Below, piece by piece: positions 16,321 to 24,455 of a stretch of 49,747 nucleotides of DNA. The first letter of the stretch is position 1; each line of letters starts with the position of its first letter. A model generated the notes under the pieces. The model had not been told where the DNA came from. It made no database searches and was given only the letters and a program-made list of their open reading frames with translations. Origin of the DNA: Atopostipes sp043425375 (GTDB lineage: Bacteria > Bacillota > Bacilli > Lactobacillales > Carnobacteriaceae_A); assembly GCA_043425375.1 (NCBI GenBank), contig JBHWQC010000106.1:1-49747 (forward strand), given 5' to 3'. Both the position numbers and the translations under genes were made by a program.

Positions 16321-18072
16321 TTAAAGGTCTGTATCTTTAAGCAATACATTCCCTGTCGTTGTTTGTGCTTTGACGCGGCAAAGCTCGCCCGCACTGATTC
16401 GTCGAAGGGTATGGGTTTTGCCTTTTTTCTCTGCACCTAACGATTTTTCCATATCGGACAAGCGACTTTTGACTTTGCCAAAGACCGATTTGGCTTCGAT
16501 TTCAAGGCCGACTTCTTTTGGCAAAGAAATTTTTACGTCGCCGTTGACCGAGCCGCCGACGACTCGAATTAACTTGTCGCCGCTAAGGGTCAGACGGATG
16601 TCGCCATTGGTCGTGTTAACGTCGGAACTTTGAACAGAACCGACAACGCGCACGTCGCCATTTACGGTGCTCACAAGCAAATCGCGCAAGGCCACTTCTT
16701 TGAGCGTAATATCGCCGTTTGTGCCTTTGACTTCTAACATGGTGGCATCCAAATCTTGCAGCGTGATATCACCATTTGTCGCTTTCACGTAGATGTCACG
16801 CGTGGTGATGGCATCGAATTGCACATCGCCATTAAAAGAATTGGAACGAATATAATCGTAGTCTCTTTGCGGCAGGTAAATCGTTAGGTCAGCAACGACT
16901 GATTTATTCGGGACATGGAATGTGAATTTGTCGTCATCCACCTGAATCACACTGCGGGCTTCAAAAGCATCTAGAGGAGTGGCTTCATCCACATTTCCGT
17001 GAATTTTAATATCCGCCGTGACTTTGATATTGTCATTCATGCTTGGCTTATAAATCAAGTTCCCATTCGCATTTTTAATGTCAAGAATCGTAGCGGTGGT
17101 ATCTTCAAATAACCACTCATGCTTAAATTTCACTTTCGCTTCTCTTGGGAAATTCAAGTTAATATCGATGTCTTTCCAGTCAATATTATCAAGAGCATCT
17201 TTTGTCGTGCGCACCGTTTGTCGGAACACATCGCCCAAGGTTCTTGATGTCTCACCAAAGATGTCGCTGGCTTTATCGAAGGTTTTATTTGCCCCCTCGC
17301 GCCACTCTTCTGGAATATCGATATTTTCAGACATTCTTTTTGCTTTTGTAGTCCACTGTTTCATTTTGATTGAATGCACTTCTTTGAGCAGTTCATTCTT
17401 CTCCTGCGTTAACTCACTGATCTCTTCACGAAGCGTTGCAATGCGTGCTTCCTTCGTTTCAAGTTCTTCTTTTGACGGAGTTTCTTTTTCTAAATCCCGC
17501 AGTTCTTCCATCACTTTAGTTAAATCCGCATTCAAGCTTTTCACTTCTTCTGTACTATCAATTTCTTCAATCACCGAAATCAATTGAATCTCTTTTTGCA
17601 GATTAATCATTTTGTCTTCTAATTCTTTTTTCTTGCTGTAGTACGACTCATTCATCGTAGCTTTACGCTCTGTCAGTTCCGTTTCAATCTCAGAAATTTC
17701 CGCTTTTTTCTCTGTTATTTCTTCATTAATCGCATCGATTTTTACCGAATACTGGTTTAACTCATTGGCCAGGTCTTCGAGTTCTTCTTCCACCTGTTCC
17801 TTCTCTTCATCTGTTTCAGCGAATTCATCGCTCTCATCCGCTGTCGACGTTTCTTCTATTTCTTCAAATGAAGGAGTTTCTTTTGGTTCTTCCTCTACAT
17901 CAATTTCAACAGAATCGGCTTTTTTCTCAAAAATATCTTCTGAAACAAAATCTCTCGCTTCTGATTTTTTCGATTCTTTATCCGCTAAACGCTCCAACAA
18001 GTCGAGTGCTTCGTCTACTGATAATACGCCTTCTCGAACCAACTCTAAAATTCTTTCGCGCTCACCCATCAT
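16321..18072 (-). CDS. liaX: LiaX-like envelope-stress protein (DUF4097)
   Basis: Protein of 583 aa with three parts. The N-terminus (1-35) has the RERILELVREGVLSVDEALDLLE helix pair found at the start of LiaX and YvlB-type proteins. Residues about 80-250 form an acidic coiled coil. The C-terminal DUF4097 part (about 315-580) carries six NGD[IV] repeats at about 410-530, each one turn of a beta-solenoid. In E. faecalis LiaX is a sensor and regulator of resistance to daptomycin and antimicrobial peptides, controlled by LiaFSR. The order liaX-pspC-pspC-yvlD matches that operon with one extra pspC. No liaFSR genes are in this window. Two ATGs follow AGGAGG closely. Confidence 0.85.
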   Translation of the reverse strand: MMGERERILELVREGVLSVDEALDLLERLADKESKKSEARDFVSEDIFEKKADSVEIDVEEEPKETPSFEEIEETSTADESDEFAETDEEKEQVEEELEDLANELNQYSVKIDAINEEITEKKAEISEIETELTERKATMNESYYSKKKELEDKMINLQKEIQLISVIEEIDSTEEVKSLNADLTKVMEELRDLEKETPSKEELETKEARIATLREEISELTQEKNELLKEVHSIKMKQWTTKAKRMSENIDIPEEWREGANKTFDKASDIFGETSRTLGDVFRQTVRTTKDALDNIDWKDIDINLNFPREAKVKFKHEWLFEDTTATILDIKNANGNLIYKPSMNDNIKVTADIKIHGNVDEATPLDAFEARSVIQVDDDKFTFHVPNKSVVADLTIYLPQRDYDYIRSNSFNGDVQFDAITTRDIYVKATNGDITLQDLDATMLEVKGTNGDITLKEVALRDLLVSTVNGDVRVVGSVQSSDVNTTNGDIRLTLSGDKLIRVVGGSVNGDVKISLPKEVGLEIEAKSVFGKVKSRLSDMEKSLGAEKKGKTHTLRRISAGELCRVKAQTTTGNVLLKDTDL

Positions 18073-18121
18073 ACGTCCTCCTTAAATGGATCATTCATGT
18101 GTCCTCTTTTTCTACACTACC

Positions 18122-18150
18122 ATTATCTAACATCTTTCGCCCTTTGTCAT
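18122..18150 (-). promoter_or_regulatory. liaX operon promoter
   Basis: On the minus strand ATGACA (18150-18145) and GATAAT (18127-18122) are 17 bases apart. Just upstream is AGACTGTAGAC, a short direct repeat that could be a regulator site. Confidence 0.55.
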
Positions 18151-18241
18151 AGGTCTACAGTCTGATTTAACGAAGAAAATTCTGGAAAAAGACAAAACTC
18201 TTGTGTATGCTTGATAAAACCAAGCAGAATGGAGGACCTTT

Positions 18242-19372
18242 ATGAAAAAAGTCGGTCTGTTGATTAATCCCATTGCCGGCATGGGCGGAAAAGTCGGTTT
18301 AAAAGGAACAGACGGAAAGAATATTTTAGCAAAAGCCATTTCGCGAGGCGCCGTGCCCGAAAGTGCCGAAAAAGCAGTCAAAGCACTCGAGAAGCTGCTA
18401 CCCCTTAAAGACGACATCCAATTTTTGGTGGCTTCTGGTGAAATGGGTCAAGACGTGGTCGGTGATTTAGGCTTTGCCTTTGAGGTTGTTCATACAGTAA
18501 AGGGAGAAACCGACGCATCAGAGAGTATCGCATTAATTAAAAGGTTTGAAGCAGTTGATGTGGACTTAATTTTATTTGCAGGCGGTGACGGGACCGCACG
18601 AGATGTGGCCGCTGCGTTAAAAAGTGCCCCGCCAGTCATCGGCATTCCGACAGGTGTAAAGATTCATTCGCCAGTGTATGCCGTGACCCCCGAAGATGCC
18701 GGCGAATTGGCCTTTGACTTTTTGACGGGCGGCCCACTTGCTATTTTAGAAAAAGAAGTCATCGATATTGAAGAAAAGGCTTTTCGAAGAGATGAAATTA
18801 TTACGCAAGTATATGGCTATTTACAGGTGCCTTATGACGAATCGCACCTGCAAAATTTAAAGGCCCCTTCCTTACAGTCGGATGCCGCCGCACAAATTTC
18901 AGCCGCCCTTCAAATCATTGACGATATGGAAGCAGACGTCTTCTATATTATCGGGTCCGGCTCAACACCCCACCGGATACTAGAAGAGTTGGGGTTAGCC
19001 GGCACAAGATTAGGGATTGATATTATTAAGAATAAACAGATGGTCGCAAGGGATGTGTACGAACAGCAAATTTTAGAGATTATCGGTGATCAGTCCGCTA
19101 AATTAGTGGTGACGCCCATGGGTGGGCAAAGTTATATCTTTGGCCGCGGCAACCAGCAGCTGTCCGATAAAGTCCTGGAGAAATTGGCTAAAGAGGATCT
19201 TCTTATTGTGTCTACTCCCGCTAAACTGAAAGCCTTGAAGCGAAAGCCGCTTTTGGTGTACACAGGTAACTCTGAAATTGACCAAAAAGTCAGCGGCTAC
19301 TATAAAATTGTGACAGGCTACGGGCAATATAGTATGTATAAAGTCGAGCCGGCCGTAAAAGATTATTTTTAG
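18242..19372 (+). CDS. ATP-NAD kinase-like protein (COG3199/AcoX family)
   Basis: Predicted kinase of 376 aa, with LLINPIAGMGGKVGLKG at the N-terminus and the NAD-kinase/diacylglycerol-kinase motif FAGGDGTARD at 113-121. A second glycine-rich loop, IIGSGSTPHRILEELG, is typical of this family. Members are predicted ATP- or polyphosphate-dependent NAD kinases, but few have been tested, and some sit in acetoin operons (AcoX). ATG follows GGAGG. It is divergent from liaX and convergent with the glycine cleavage operon; no neighbour indicates its substrate. Confidence 0.8.
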   Translation: MKKVGLLINPIAGMGGKVGLKGTDGKNILAKAISRGAVPESAEKAVKALEKLLPLKDDIQFLVASGEMGQDVVGDLGFAFEVVHTVKGETDASESIALIKRFEAVDVDLILFAGGDGTARDVAAALKSAPPVIGIPTGVKIHSPVYAVTPEDAGELAFDFLTGGPLAILEKEVIDIEEKAFRRDEIITQVYGYLQVPYDESHLQNLKAPSLQSDAAAQISAALQIIDDMEADVFYIIGSGSTPHRILEELGLAGTRLGIDIIKNKQMVARDVYEQQILEIIGDQSAKLVVTPMGGQSYIFGRGNQQLSDKVLEKLAKEDLLIVSTPAKLKALKRKPLLVYTGNSEIDQKVSGYYKIVTGYGQYSMYKVEPAVKDYF

Positions 19373-19530
19373 TTGTAAATTTAATTTGCAACTAACTTTT
19401 TCGATTTTTTAGTTGTAAATTTAGTTTGTAACTAACATTTTCGTTTTTTTAATTGTAAATTTAGTTTGCAACTACTTTTCTTGATTTCTTAGTTGCAATT
19501 TAGTTATAACTTTAAAAAAGCAGTTTTAGG
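19371..19530 (+). repeat. Tandem array, 40-base period, four hairpin units
   Basis: Units start at 19371, 19411, 19451 and 19491 with AGTTGTAAAT, AGTTGTAAAT, AATTGTAAAT and AGTTGCAATT. In the first, AGTTGTAAATT pairs with AATTTGCAACT in full (one G-T pair), followed by a T-rich stretch ending in TTTTTT. The first unit begins inside the stop codon of the preceding gene, and the last runs into the gcvPB terminator. Confidence 0.85.
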
Positions 19531-19562
19531 AAAGAATCGCTCTTCCTTAAAACTGCTTTTTT
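19514..19562. terminator. Bidirectional terminator between convergent genes
   Basis: AAAAAAGCAGTTTTAGGAA pairs almost fully with TTCCTTAAAACTGCTTTTTT around a 10-base loop. It serves gcvPB on the minus strand and the NAD-kinase-like gene on the plus. Confidence 0.9.
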
Positions 19563-19567
19563 ATACT

Positions 19568-21079
19568 TTATTTCTTTCTTCGACTTTCCGCAAATTCTCT
19601 TTGAGCTTGCGCAGCTTCTGGATTATACGTAACGACTGGTCGACGCGAAGCAGTCACTTCATCTAAGCGGCGAACCGATGTTAAATGTGGCGCGCCGGAA
19701 ACTTTTTCTGGATTCTCTGCTACTTCTTTGGCAATTTGGATAAAGGCATCTGCTGTATAGTCTAAATCCATCTTCGACTCCGTTTCCGTCGGTTCAATCA
19801 TTAAAGCTTCTTCAATGATTAATGGGAAATAAGTCGTTGGTGCATGCACTCCGTAATCTAACAAACGTTTCCCAATATCTTTCGCATTGGCGCCTTGCGC
19901 AACTTGGCGATTGGCACTGACAACAAATTCATGCTTACAATATTGGTCTTTAAATGGCGTATCATAGTCTTCTTGAATTCTCGCCTTTAAATAATTCGCA
20001 TTTAATACGGCATCTTCTGAAGCTCGGCGCAAGCCATCCGCGCCCATCGCTCGAATATAAGCATACGCTCGCACGATTACACCAAAGTTTCCAAAGTTCC
20101 CTTTGATTTGACCGATGGAAGCTGGATACTCTCTATTTAAAACAAACAGATCTCCTTCTTTTTCTACGCGTGGAACCGGTAAGTAAGGCGCTAAATAATC
20201 TTTTACGCCAATTGGACCGGAACCTGGTCCGCCGCCGCCGTGCGGTCCGGTAAAAGTTTTGTGCAAATTTGTGTGGACGACATCAAAGCCCATCATGCCT
20301 GGATTAGTGATGCCCATATTCGCATTCGAATTGGCTCCATCATAATACAGCAAGCCGCCTGCATCATGTATAATCTCTACGATTTCTAAAATATCGGACT
20401 CAAAAAGGCCGGCTGTGTTTGGATTAGTCAGCATAATGCCAGCGGTGTCTGCTCCAACCGCCGCTCTCAATCCTTCAATGTCCACTGTCCCCATTTCATT
20501 GGAAGGAATTTCAATGGTTTCATAGCCGGTGACCGCTGCCGTGGCCGGATTGGTTCCGTGCGCAGAATCCGGGATGAGGATTTTCGTCCGCTGATCGCCT
20601 TCACCATTGGCTTCATGATAAGCTTTGATAATCAAAACCCCTGCTAATTCACCGTGTGCACCTGCCGCCGGTTGCAGGGAAACTTGATCCATGCCTAAAA
20701 TTTCCGCCAAATGGTTTTGCATATTGTACATGAGTTCCAGCGCCCCTTGCGCCGTTTTTGGCGACTGGTTCGGATGAATATGGGCGAAGCCGTCAAGATT
20801 CGCAATGTCTTCATTGACTTTCGGGTTGTATTTCATCGTACAAGACCCCAAAGGATACGGCCCTGACTCAATGCCAAAGTTTTTATTTGACAATTGCGTA
20901 TAATGGCGGAGTAATTGGAGTTCAGAAACTTCCGGCAGCTCGGCTGGTTCTTCACGGACAAGATGGCTCGGCAGTTCTGAAACCAAATCGTACTCTTCAA
21001 TTTCACTATGGGGCAGATCATAAGCCGTATGCCCTTCGTGCGACACTTCAAAAATCAACGAATTATAATCATTCAACAT
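19568..21079 (-). CDS. gcvPB: Glycine dehydrogenase (decarboxylating) subunit 2
   Basis: PLP-binding half of the two-subunit P protein of the glycine cleavage system, 503 aa. It decarboxylates glycine and passes the aminomethyl group to the lipoyl arm of GcvH. The PLP lysine is Lys274 in NLHKTFTGPHGGGGPG; the substrate-binding HGTNPAT loop is at 174-180. It overlaps gcvPA by 11 bases, so the two subunits are made together. Last gene of gcvT-H-PA-PB. Confidence 0.97.
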   Translation of the reverse strand: MLNDYNSLIFEVSHEGHTAYDLPHSEIEEYDLVSELPSHLVREEPAELPEVSELQLLRHYTQLSNKNFGIESGPYPLGSCTMKYNPKVNEDIANLDGFAHIHPNQSPKTAQGALELMYNMQNHLAEILGMDQVSLQPAAGAHGELAGVLIIKAYHEANGEGDQRTKILIPDSAHGTNPATAAVTGYETIEIPSNEMGTVDIEGLRAAVGADTAGIMLTNPNTAGLFESDILEIVEIIHDAGGLLYYDGANSNANMGITNPGMMGFDVVHTNLHKTFTGPHGGGGPGSGPIGVKDYLAPYLPVPRVEKEGDLFVLNREYPASIGQIKGNFGNFGVIVRAYAYIRAMGADGLRRASEDAVLNANYLKARIQEDYDTPFKDQYCKHEFVVSANRQVAQGANAKDIGKRLLDYGVHAPTTYFPLIIEEALMIEPTETESKMDLDYTADAFIQIAKEVAENPEKVSGAPHLTSVRRLDEVTASRRPVVTYNPEAAQAQREFAESRRKK

Positions 21080-22427
21080 CTGCAGTCACCTCCCCTAATG
21101 CCTGAACAAAGCGGTCCATTTCTTCTTTTGAACGTTTTTCGGTTGCACACAACAAAACCACATTCGCTGCACCATAAGCATCGGATGCATCAAAACCACC
21201 GATAAAGCCTTTTCCAAACAGCTTATCATTCACTTCGGAAATGGGTTGATTGAGTTGCACCAAAAACTCGTTAAAAAACGGGCCTTTATTTACAACTTCA
21301 AACTTCTTTTCTTTTAATTGTTTCGCTAAGTAATGGGTATTTGTGGTATTTCGCTGCGCCAAGTCTTGAATGCCTTGCTTTCCGTAAGCCGTCATCGCAA
21401 TGGCGGAAGCCAGGGTATAAAGCGCTTGGTTCGAGCTGTAGTTACTGGTCGCTTTTTCCCGGCGAATATGTTGTTCACGCGTCGTAAGCGCCATGACAAA
21501 ACCGCGTTTGCCTTCTTCATCGGCTGTTTGTCCCACAATCCGCGAAGGCAGCTGGCGCATTAATTTTTCTTTAACGGCTAAGTAGCCGGCATGCGGACCC
21601 CCATAAGACATGGGAATACCAAATGGCTGCATATCGCCAACCACCATATCTGCGCCTAATGCGCCGGGACTTTCAAGTAGGCCAAGCGCAATCGGATTGG
21701 CAGACACGATCAATAAGGCTTTTGATTCTTCGACAATCGCTTTAATTTCACGCAAGTCTTCAATCGTTCCAAAGAAATTCGGATACTGAACGATAACGGC
21801 TGCTGTCTCCTCATCTAGTCTTTCTTTTAATGCTTCTAAATCCGTACTGTCCCCGCTAAGCCCCACTTCTTCCACTTGATACCCTTTGCCGAAGGAGTAG
21901 GTCTCTAAGATATTTCGACCTTGTGGATGGACCGCTTGCGAAACCAGCACTTTATTAGACTTGCGGACTTTCCCAATCGCAATGTTGGCCGCTTCAGCCA
22001 TCGCGTTGAAGCCGTCATACATCCCGCTGTTTGTCGCATCCATACCCGTCAGTTCACAAACCATGGTCTGCCACTCAAATAAGGCTTGCAGTTCTCCTTG
22101 TGAAATTTCCGGCTGATAAGGTACATAAGCCGTCAGAAATTCTTGCCTTGAAATGATGTGTCCGACCACCGATGGAATATGATGGTCATAGACGCCGGCG
22201 CCTAGAAAATAAGGCAGTTGGGAAGCAGTCGTATTTTTGCCGGCCAATTCTCGGGCATGTTTTAATAACTCATACTCACTTAAGGCATCGGGCAAGTTCA
22301 TTTTTTCATCAAGCAGTACATTTTCTGGAATGTCTGAAAATAATTCCTTGATACTCTTCGCACCAATCGCGTCCAGCATTTCCTCGCGGTCTTTATCGGT
22401 ATTGGGCAAATATCTAAAATTTGTCAT
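21069..22427 (-). CDS. gcvPA: Glycine dehydrogenase (decarboxylating) subunit 1
   Basis: N-terminal half of the split P protein, 452 aa from this start. It lacks the PLP lysine and forms a heterotetramer with GcvPB. Visible family features are YLPNTDKDREEML near the start, FLGAGVYDHHIP, YQPEISQGELQALFEWQTM and SYGGPHAGY. The frame is open to 22499, but the ATG at 22427 has GAGGGGGA six bases upstream and starts at the conserved MTNFRYLP, so the upstream 24 codons are not used. Confidence 0.96.
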   Translation of the reverse strand: MTNFRYLPNTDKDREEMLDAIGAKSIKELFSDIPENVLLDEKMNLPDALSEYELLKHARELAGKNTTASQLPYFLGAGVYDHHIPSVVGHIISRQEFLTAYVPYQPEISQGELQALFEWQTMVCELTGMDATNSGMYDGFNAMAEAANIAIGKVRKSNKVLVSQAVHPQGRNILETYSFGKGYQVEEVGLSGDSTDLEALKERLDEETAAVIVQYPNFFGTIEDLREIKAIVEESKALLIVSANPIALGLLESPGALGADMVVGDMQPFGIPMSYGGPHAGYLAVKEKLMRQLPSRIVGQTADEEGKRGFVMALTTREQHIRREKATSNYSSNQALYTLASAIAMTAYGKQGIQDLAQRNTTNTHYLAKQLKEKKFEVVNKGPFFNEFLVQLNQPISEVNDKLFGKGFIGGFDASDAYGAANVVLLCATEKRSKEEMDRFVQALGEVTADVE

Positions 22428-22509
22428 GAGCAATCCCCCTCTAATCTGTGCCATTTTTTCTAAAAAAGAAAAGAAAGTGTTCTTTTTCAAGAACACCATC
22501 TTCTGCTTA

Positions 22510-22887
22510 TTACTCGGCTTCGACTAATGCATCGTACTCTTCTTTTGAAAGAAGCTTCGCAAAGTCGATGTCTTCATCTGATTCTAACTCCACCAGCCAG
22601 CCTTCACCCATGGCATCATCATTCACGCGTTCAGGTTCGTCTTCCAAGGCTTCATTTATGGCAGTAATCGTCCCAGCAACTGGCGTCATAATGCCGGATA
22701 CAGATTTGACGGATTCCACTGTTCCAAATTCTTCCCCTTCGTCAAAGGTATCGTCCACATCTGGCAGCTCTACATAGACAATGTCCCCCAGTTCTTCCTG
22801 GGCATAATCTGTAATACCGATTCGTACTTTGCAATCTTCCAAAAATTTGACCCATTCATGATCTTCTGTGTAATATAGATTATTCAT
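22510..22887 (-). CDS. gcvH: Glycine cleavage system H protein
   Basis: Small lipoyl carrier of 125 aa that shuttles the aminomethyl group between the P, T and L proteins. The lipoyl lysine is Lys61 in ESVKSVSG, and the sequence is strongly acidic as usual. The frame could begin at a GTG at 22896, but that codon overlaps the AAGGAG site; ATG at 22887 is preferred. It may also take part in lipoate transfer, as H proteins do in other Firmicutes. No lipoate ligase or L protein is in the window. Confidence 0.96.
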   Translation of the reverse strand: MNNLYYTEDHEWVKFLEDCKVRIGITDYAQEELGDIVYVELPDVDDTFDEGEEFGTVESVKSVSGIMTPVAGTITAINEALEDEPERVNDDAMGEGWLVELESDEDIDFAKLLSKEEYDALVEAE

Positions 22888-22911
22888 CCTGCACACTCTC
22901 CTTTTAAAATT

Positions 22912-24042
22912 TTATATTTCTCTTCTTAACCAATCTTTTCTCACTAATGTTGCCGGGACTAATCGGTTGCGAACTTCGATAAAGATGTCATTTCCTATTT
23001 TAGCATATTTTTTAGCGATTAATACATAACCGATGGCTTTTTTAAACGTTGGACTTTGTGTACCCGAAGTGACCTGGCCAATTTCTGTACCGTCTTCTAA
23101 TTTTACCAGCATCCCTTCTCGTGCGATGCCTCGGCCCGTTAATTCAAAACCGCGTGAAACGCGTGGGTTGTCTTGGGCACGGTAAGCTTCTAAAGCGGCT
23201 TTTCCAGGGTAATCGACGGCTTTTTTAGCGCCCGTTTTGACCGCAAAACCAATGCCGCCCTCTATCGGGTTAATCTCTTCAGATAAATCATTGCCATACA
23301 AAGCAAGTCCGGCTTCTAAACGTAAAGTATCGCGAGCCCCTAAACCACATTGGCGGATTCCAAATTCTTTGCCCGCTTCCAGCAGCTTTTCCCAAATGAG
23401 TGGTTGTTTATCAAATGGGACATAAATTTCAAATCCGTCTTCTCCGGTATAGCCAGTTCTGGAAAGAATAATCGGATGAACATCGGCTACAGTTGCCTCT
23501 GCTAAAAATTGGAACGGTTTGATTTCAGAAAGATTTCCTTTGACTAACTTTTGCAGCGTCGCTTCTGCTTGCGGCCCTTGGAGCGCAATCAGCCCATAGT
23601 CGTCGGATAGATTCTCAATTTTGACTCTGTTGTCTTGATTATGTTTGGTAAACCAGTGATAAATTTTATCGGTATTGGAGGCATTTGGAGTAAAGGTAAT
23701 CGATTCATCTGACTGTTTATAAAAGATGACATCGTCTAAAGTGCCGCCGTCTTCTTTTGTGACGGCTGTATACATAGCCTGATTGTCTTTGGCTTTGGTC
23801 GCATCATTTGTGATTAGAGAATCAACAAAGTCTACCGTATGTTCACCCGTAATTTGTATTTCACCCATATGCGCCACATCAAAAAGGCCCACCCTTTCGC
23901 GCACTGCTTCATGTTCTTCTGCGAGTTTTGTAAATTGAATCGGCAGTGCCCAGCCGTGAAAATCAGAGACTTTAATGTTGTTTTCTCTATAATAATCGTA
24001 CATCGGTGTCTTTTTTAATCCATTCTCATCTGTTTGTGCCAT
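22912..24042 (-). CDS. gcvT: Glycine cleavage system T protein (aminomethyltransferase)
   Basis: Moves the methylene group from the aminomethyl-lipoyl arm to tetrahydrofolate, releasing ammonia; 376 aa. Family motifs include FHGWALPIQF, LFDVAHMGEIQITG, and GYTGEDGFEIY with the folate-facing aspartate region. The ATG at 24060 has no spacing from its ribosome site; the ATG at 24042 behind GGGGGAAAATA is preferred. First gene of the operon. Confidence 0.95.
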   Translation of the reverse strand: MAQTDENGLKKTPMYDYYRENNIKVSDFHGWALPIQFTKLAEEHEAVRERVGLFDVAHMGEIQITGEHTVDFVDSLITNDATKAKDNQAMYTAVTKEDGGTLDDVIFYKQSDESITFTPNASNTDKIYHWFTKHNQDNRVKIENLSDDYGLIALQGPQAEATLQKLVKGNLSEIKPFQFLAEATVADVHPIILSRTGYTGEDGFEIYVPFDKQPLIWEKLLEAGKEFGIRQCGLGARDTLRLEAGLALYGNDLSEEINPIEGGIGFAVKTGAKKAVDYPGKAALEAYRAQDNPRVSRGFELTGRGIAREGMLVKLEDGTEIGQVTSGTQSPTFKKAIGYVLIAKKYAKIGNDIFIEVRNRLVPATLVRKDWLRREI

Positions 24043-24087
24043 TATTTTCCCCCATCTCATCCTTTAAGCTTGTTTCTATCTAATAAA

Positions 24088-24096
24088 ATTGTAGCA
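24088..24096 (-). promoter_or_regulatory. gcv operon extended -10 promoter
   Basis: TGCTACAAT on the minus strand, 46 bases before the gcvT ATG. The predicted leader is only about 40 bases, too short for a glycine riboswitch. Confidence 0.55.
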
Positions 24097-24203
24097 TACA
24101 TTCTAATTTTGACGTTACCAAAATAGACAAAAAAGATAAACCTCTTCCTTTGTGCATAAAATGATTGAGATTTTTCTTTATACTTAGTTTTATTGCGGTA
24201 AGC

Positions 24204-24360
24204 CTGTTGCAGTTCCCATTTTCGCAACAAGTAAAATAAGGTTCCTCTGTTGCGACTTTAAATAATGCAACAGCCTCAACTGAATTCCTTGTTGTATTTT
24301 AAGAGCATACAACAGCTTTCTTATGTTTTTCTGTTGCAGTATCCTTTTTTGCAACAGGCA
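24204..24360. repeat. Tandem array, 41-43-base period, four hairpin units
   Basis: Units start at 24204, 24247, 24288 and 24331. Three have TGTTGC and GCAACA arms separated by about 14 bases; the third has TGTTGTAT and ATACAACA, so both arms changed together. It fills most of the 24043-24455 gap between the gcv promoter and the uvrA terminator. Confidence 0.85.
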
Positions 24361-24402
24361 GTAACATTTAAACGTTATAAGCTCCTTATTCGCACAGACC
24401 AA

Positions 24403-24444
24403 AAAGAGTCTACCTACAACATTTCTGCTGCAAGTAGACTCTAA
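24403..24444 (-). terminator. Terminator downstream of uvrA
   Basis: AGAGTCTAC and GTAGACTCT pair in full; on the minus strand CTTTTTGG follows the stem. Confidence 0.8.
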
Positions 24445-24455
24445 TCAATTTTTGA

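Noticed and set aside
17078..17587. Serine-rich open frame opposite liaX
   Set aside because: Complement of the acidic coiled coil; biased composition and no start signal.
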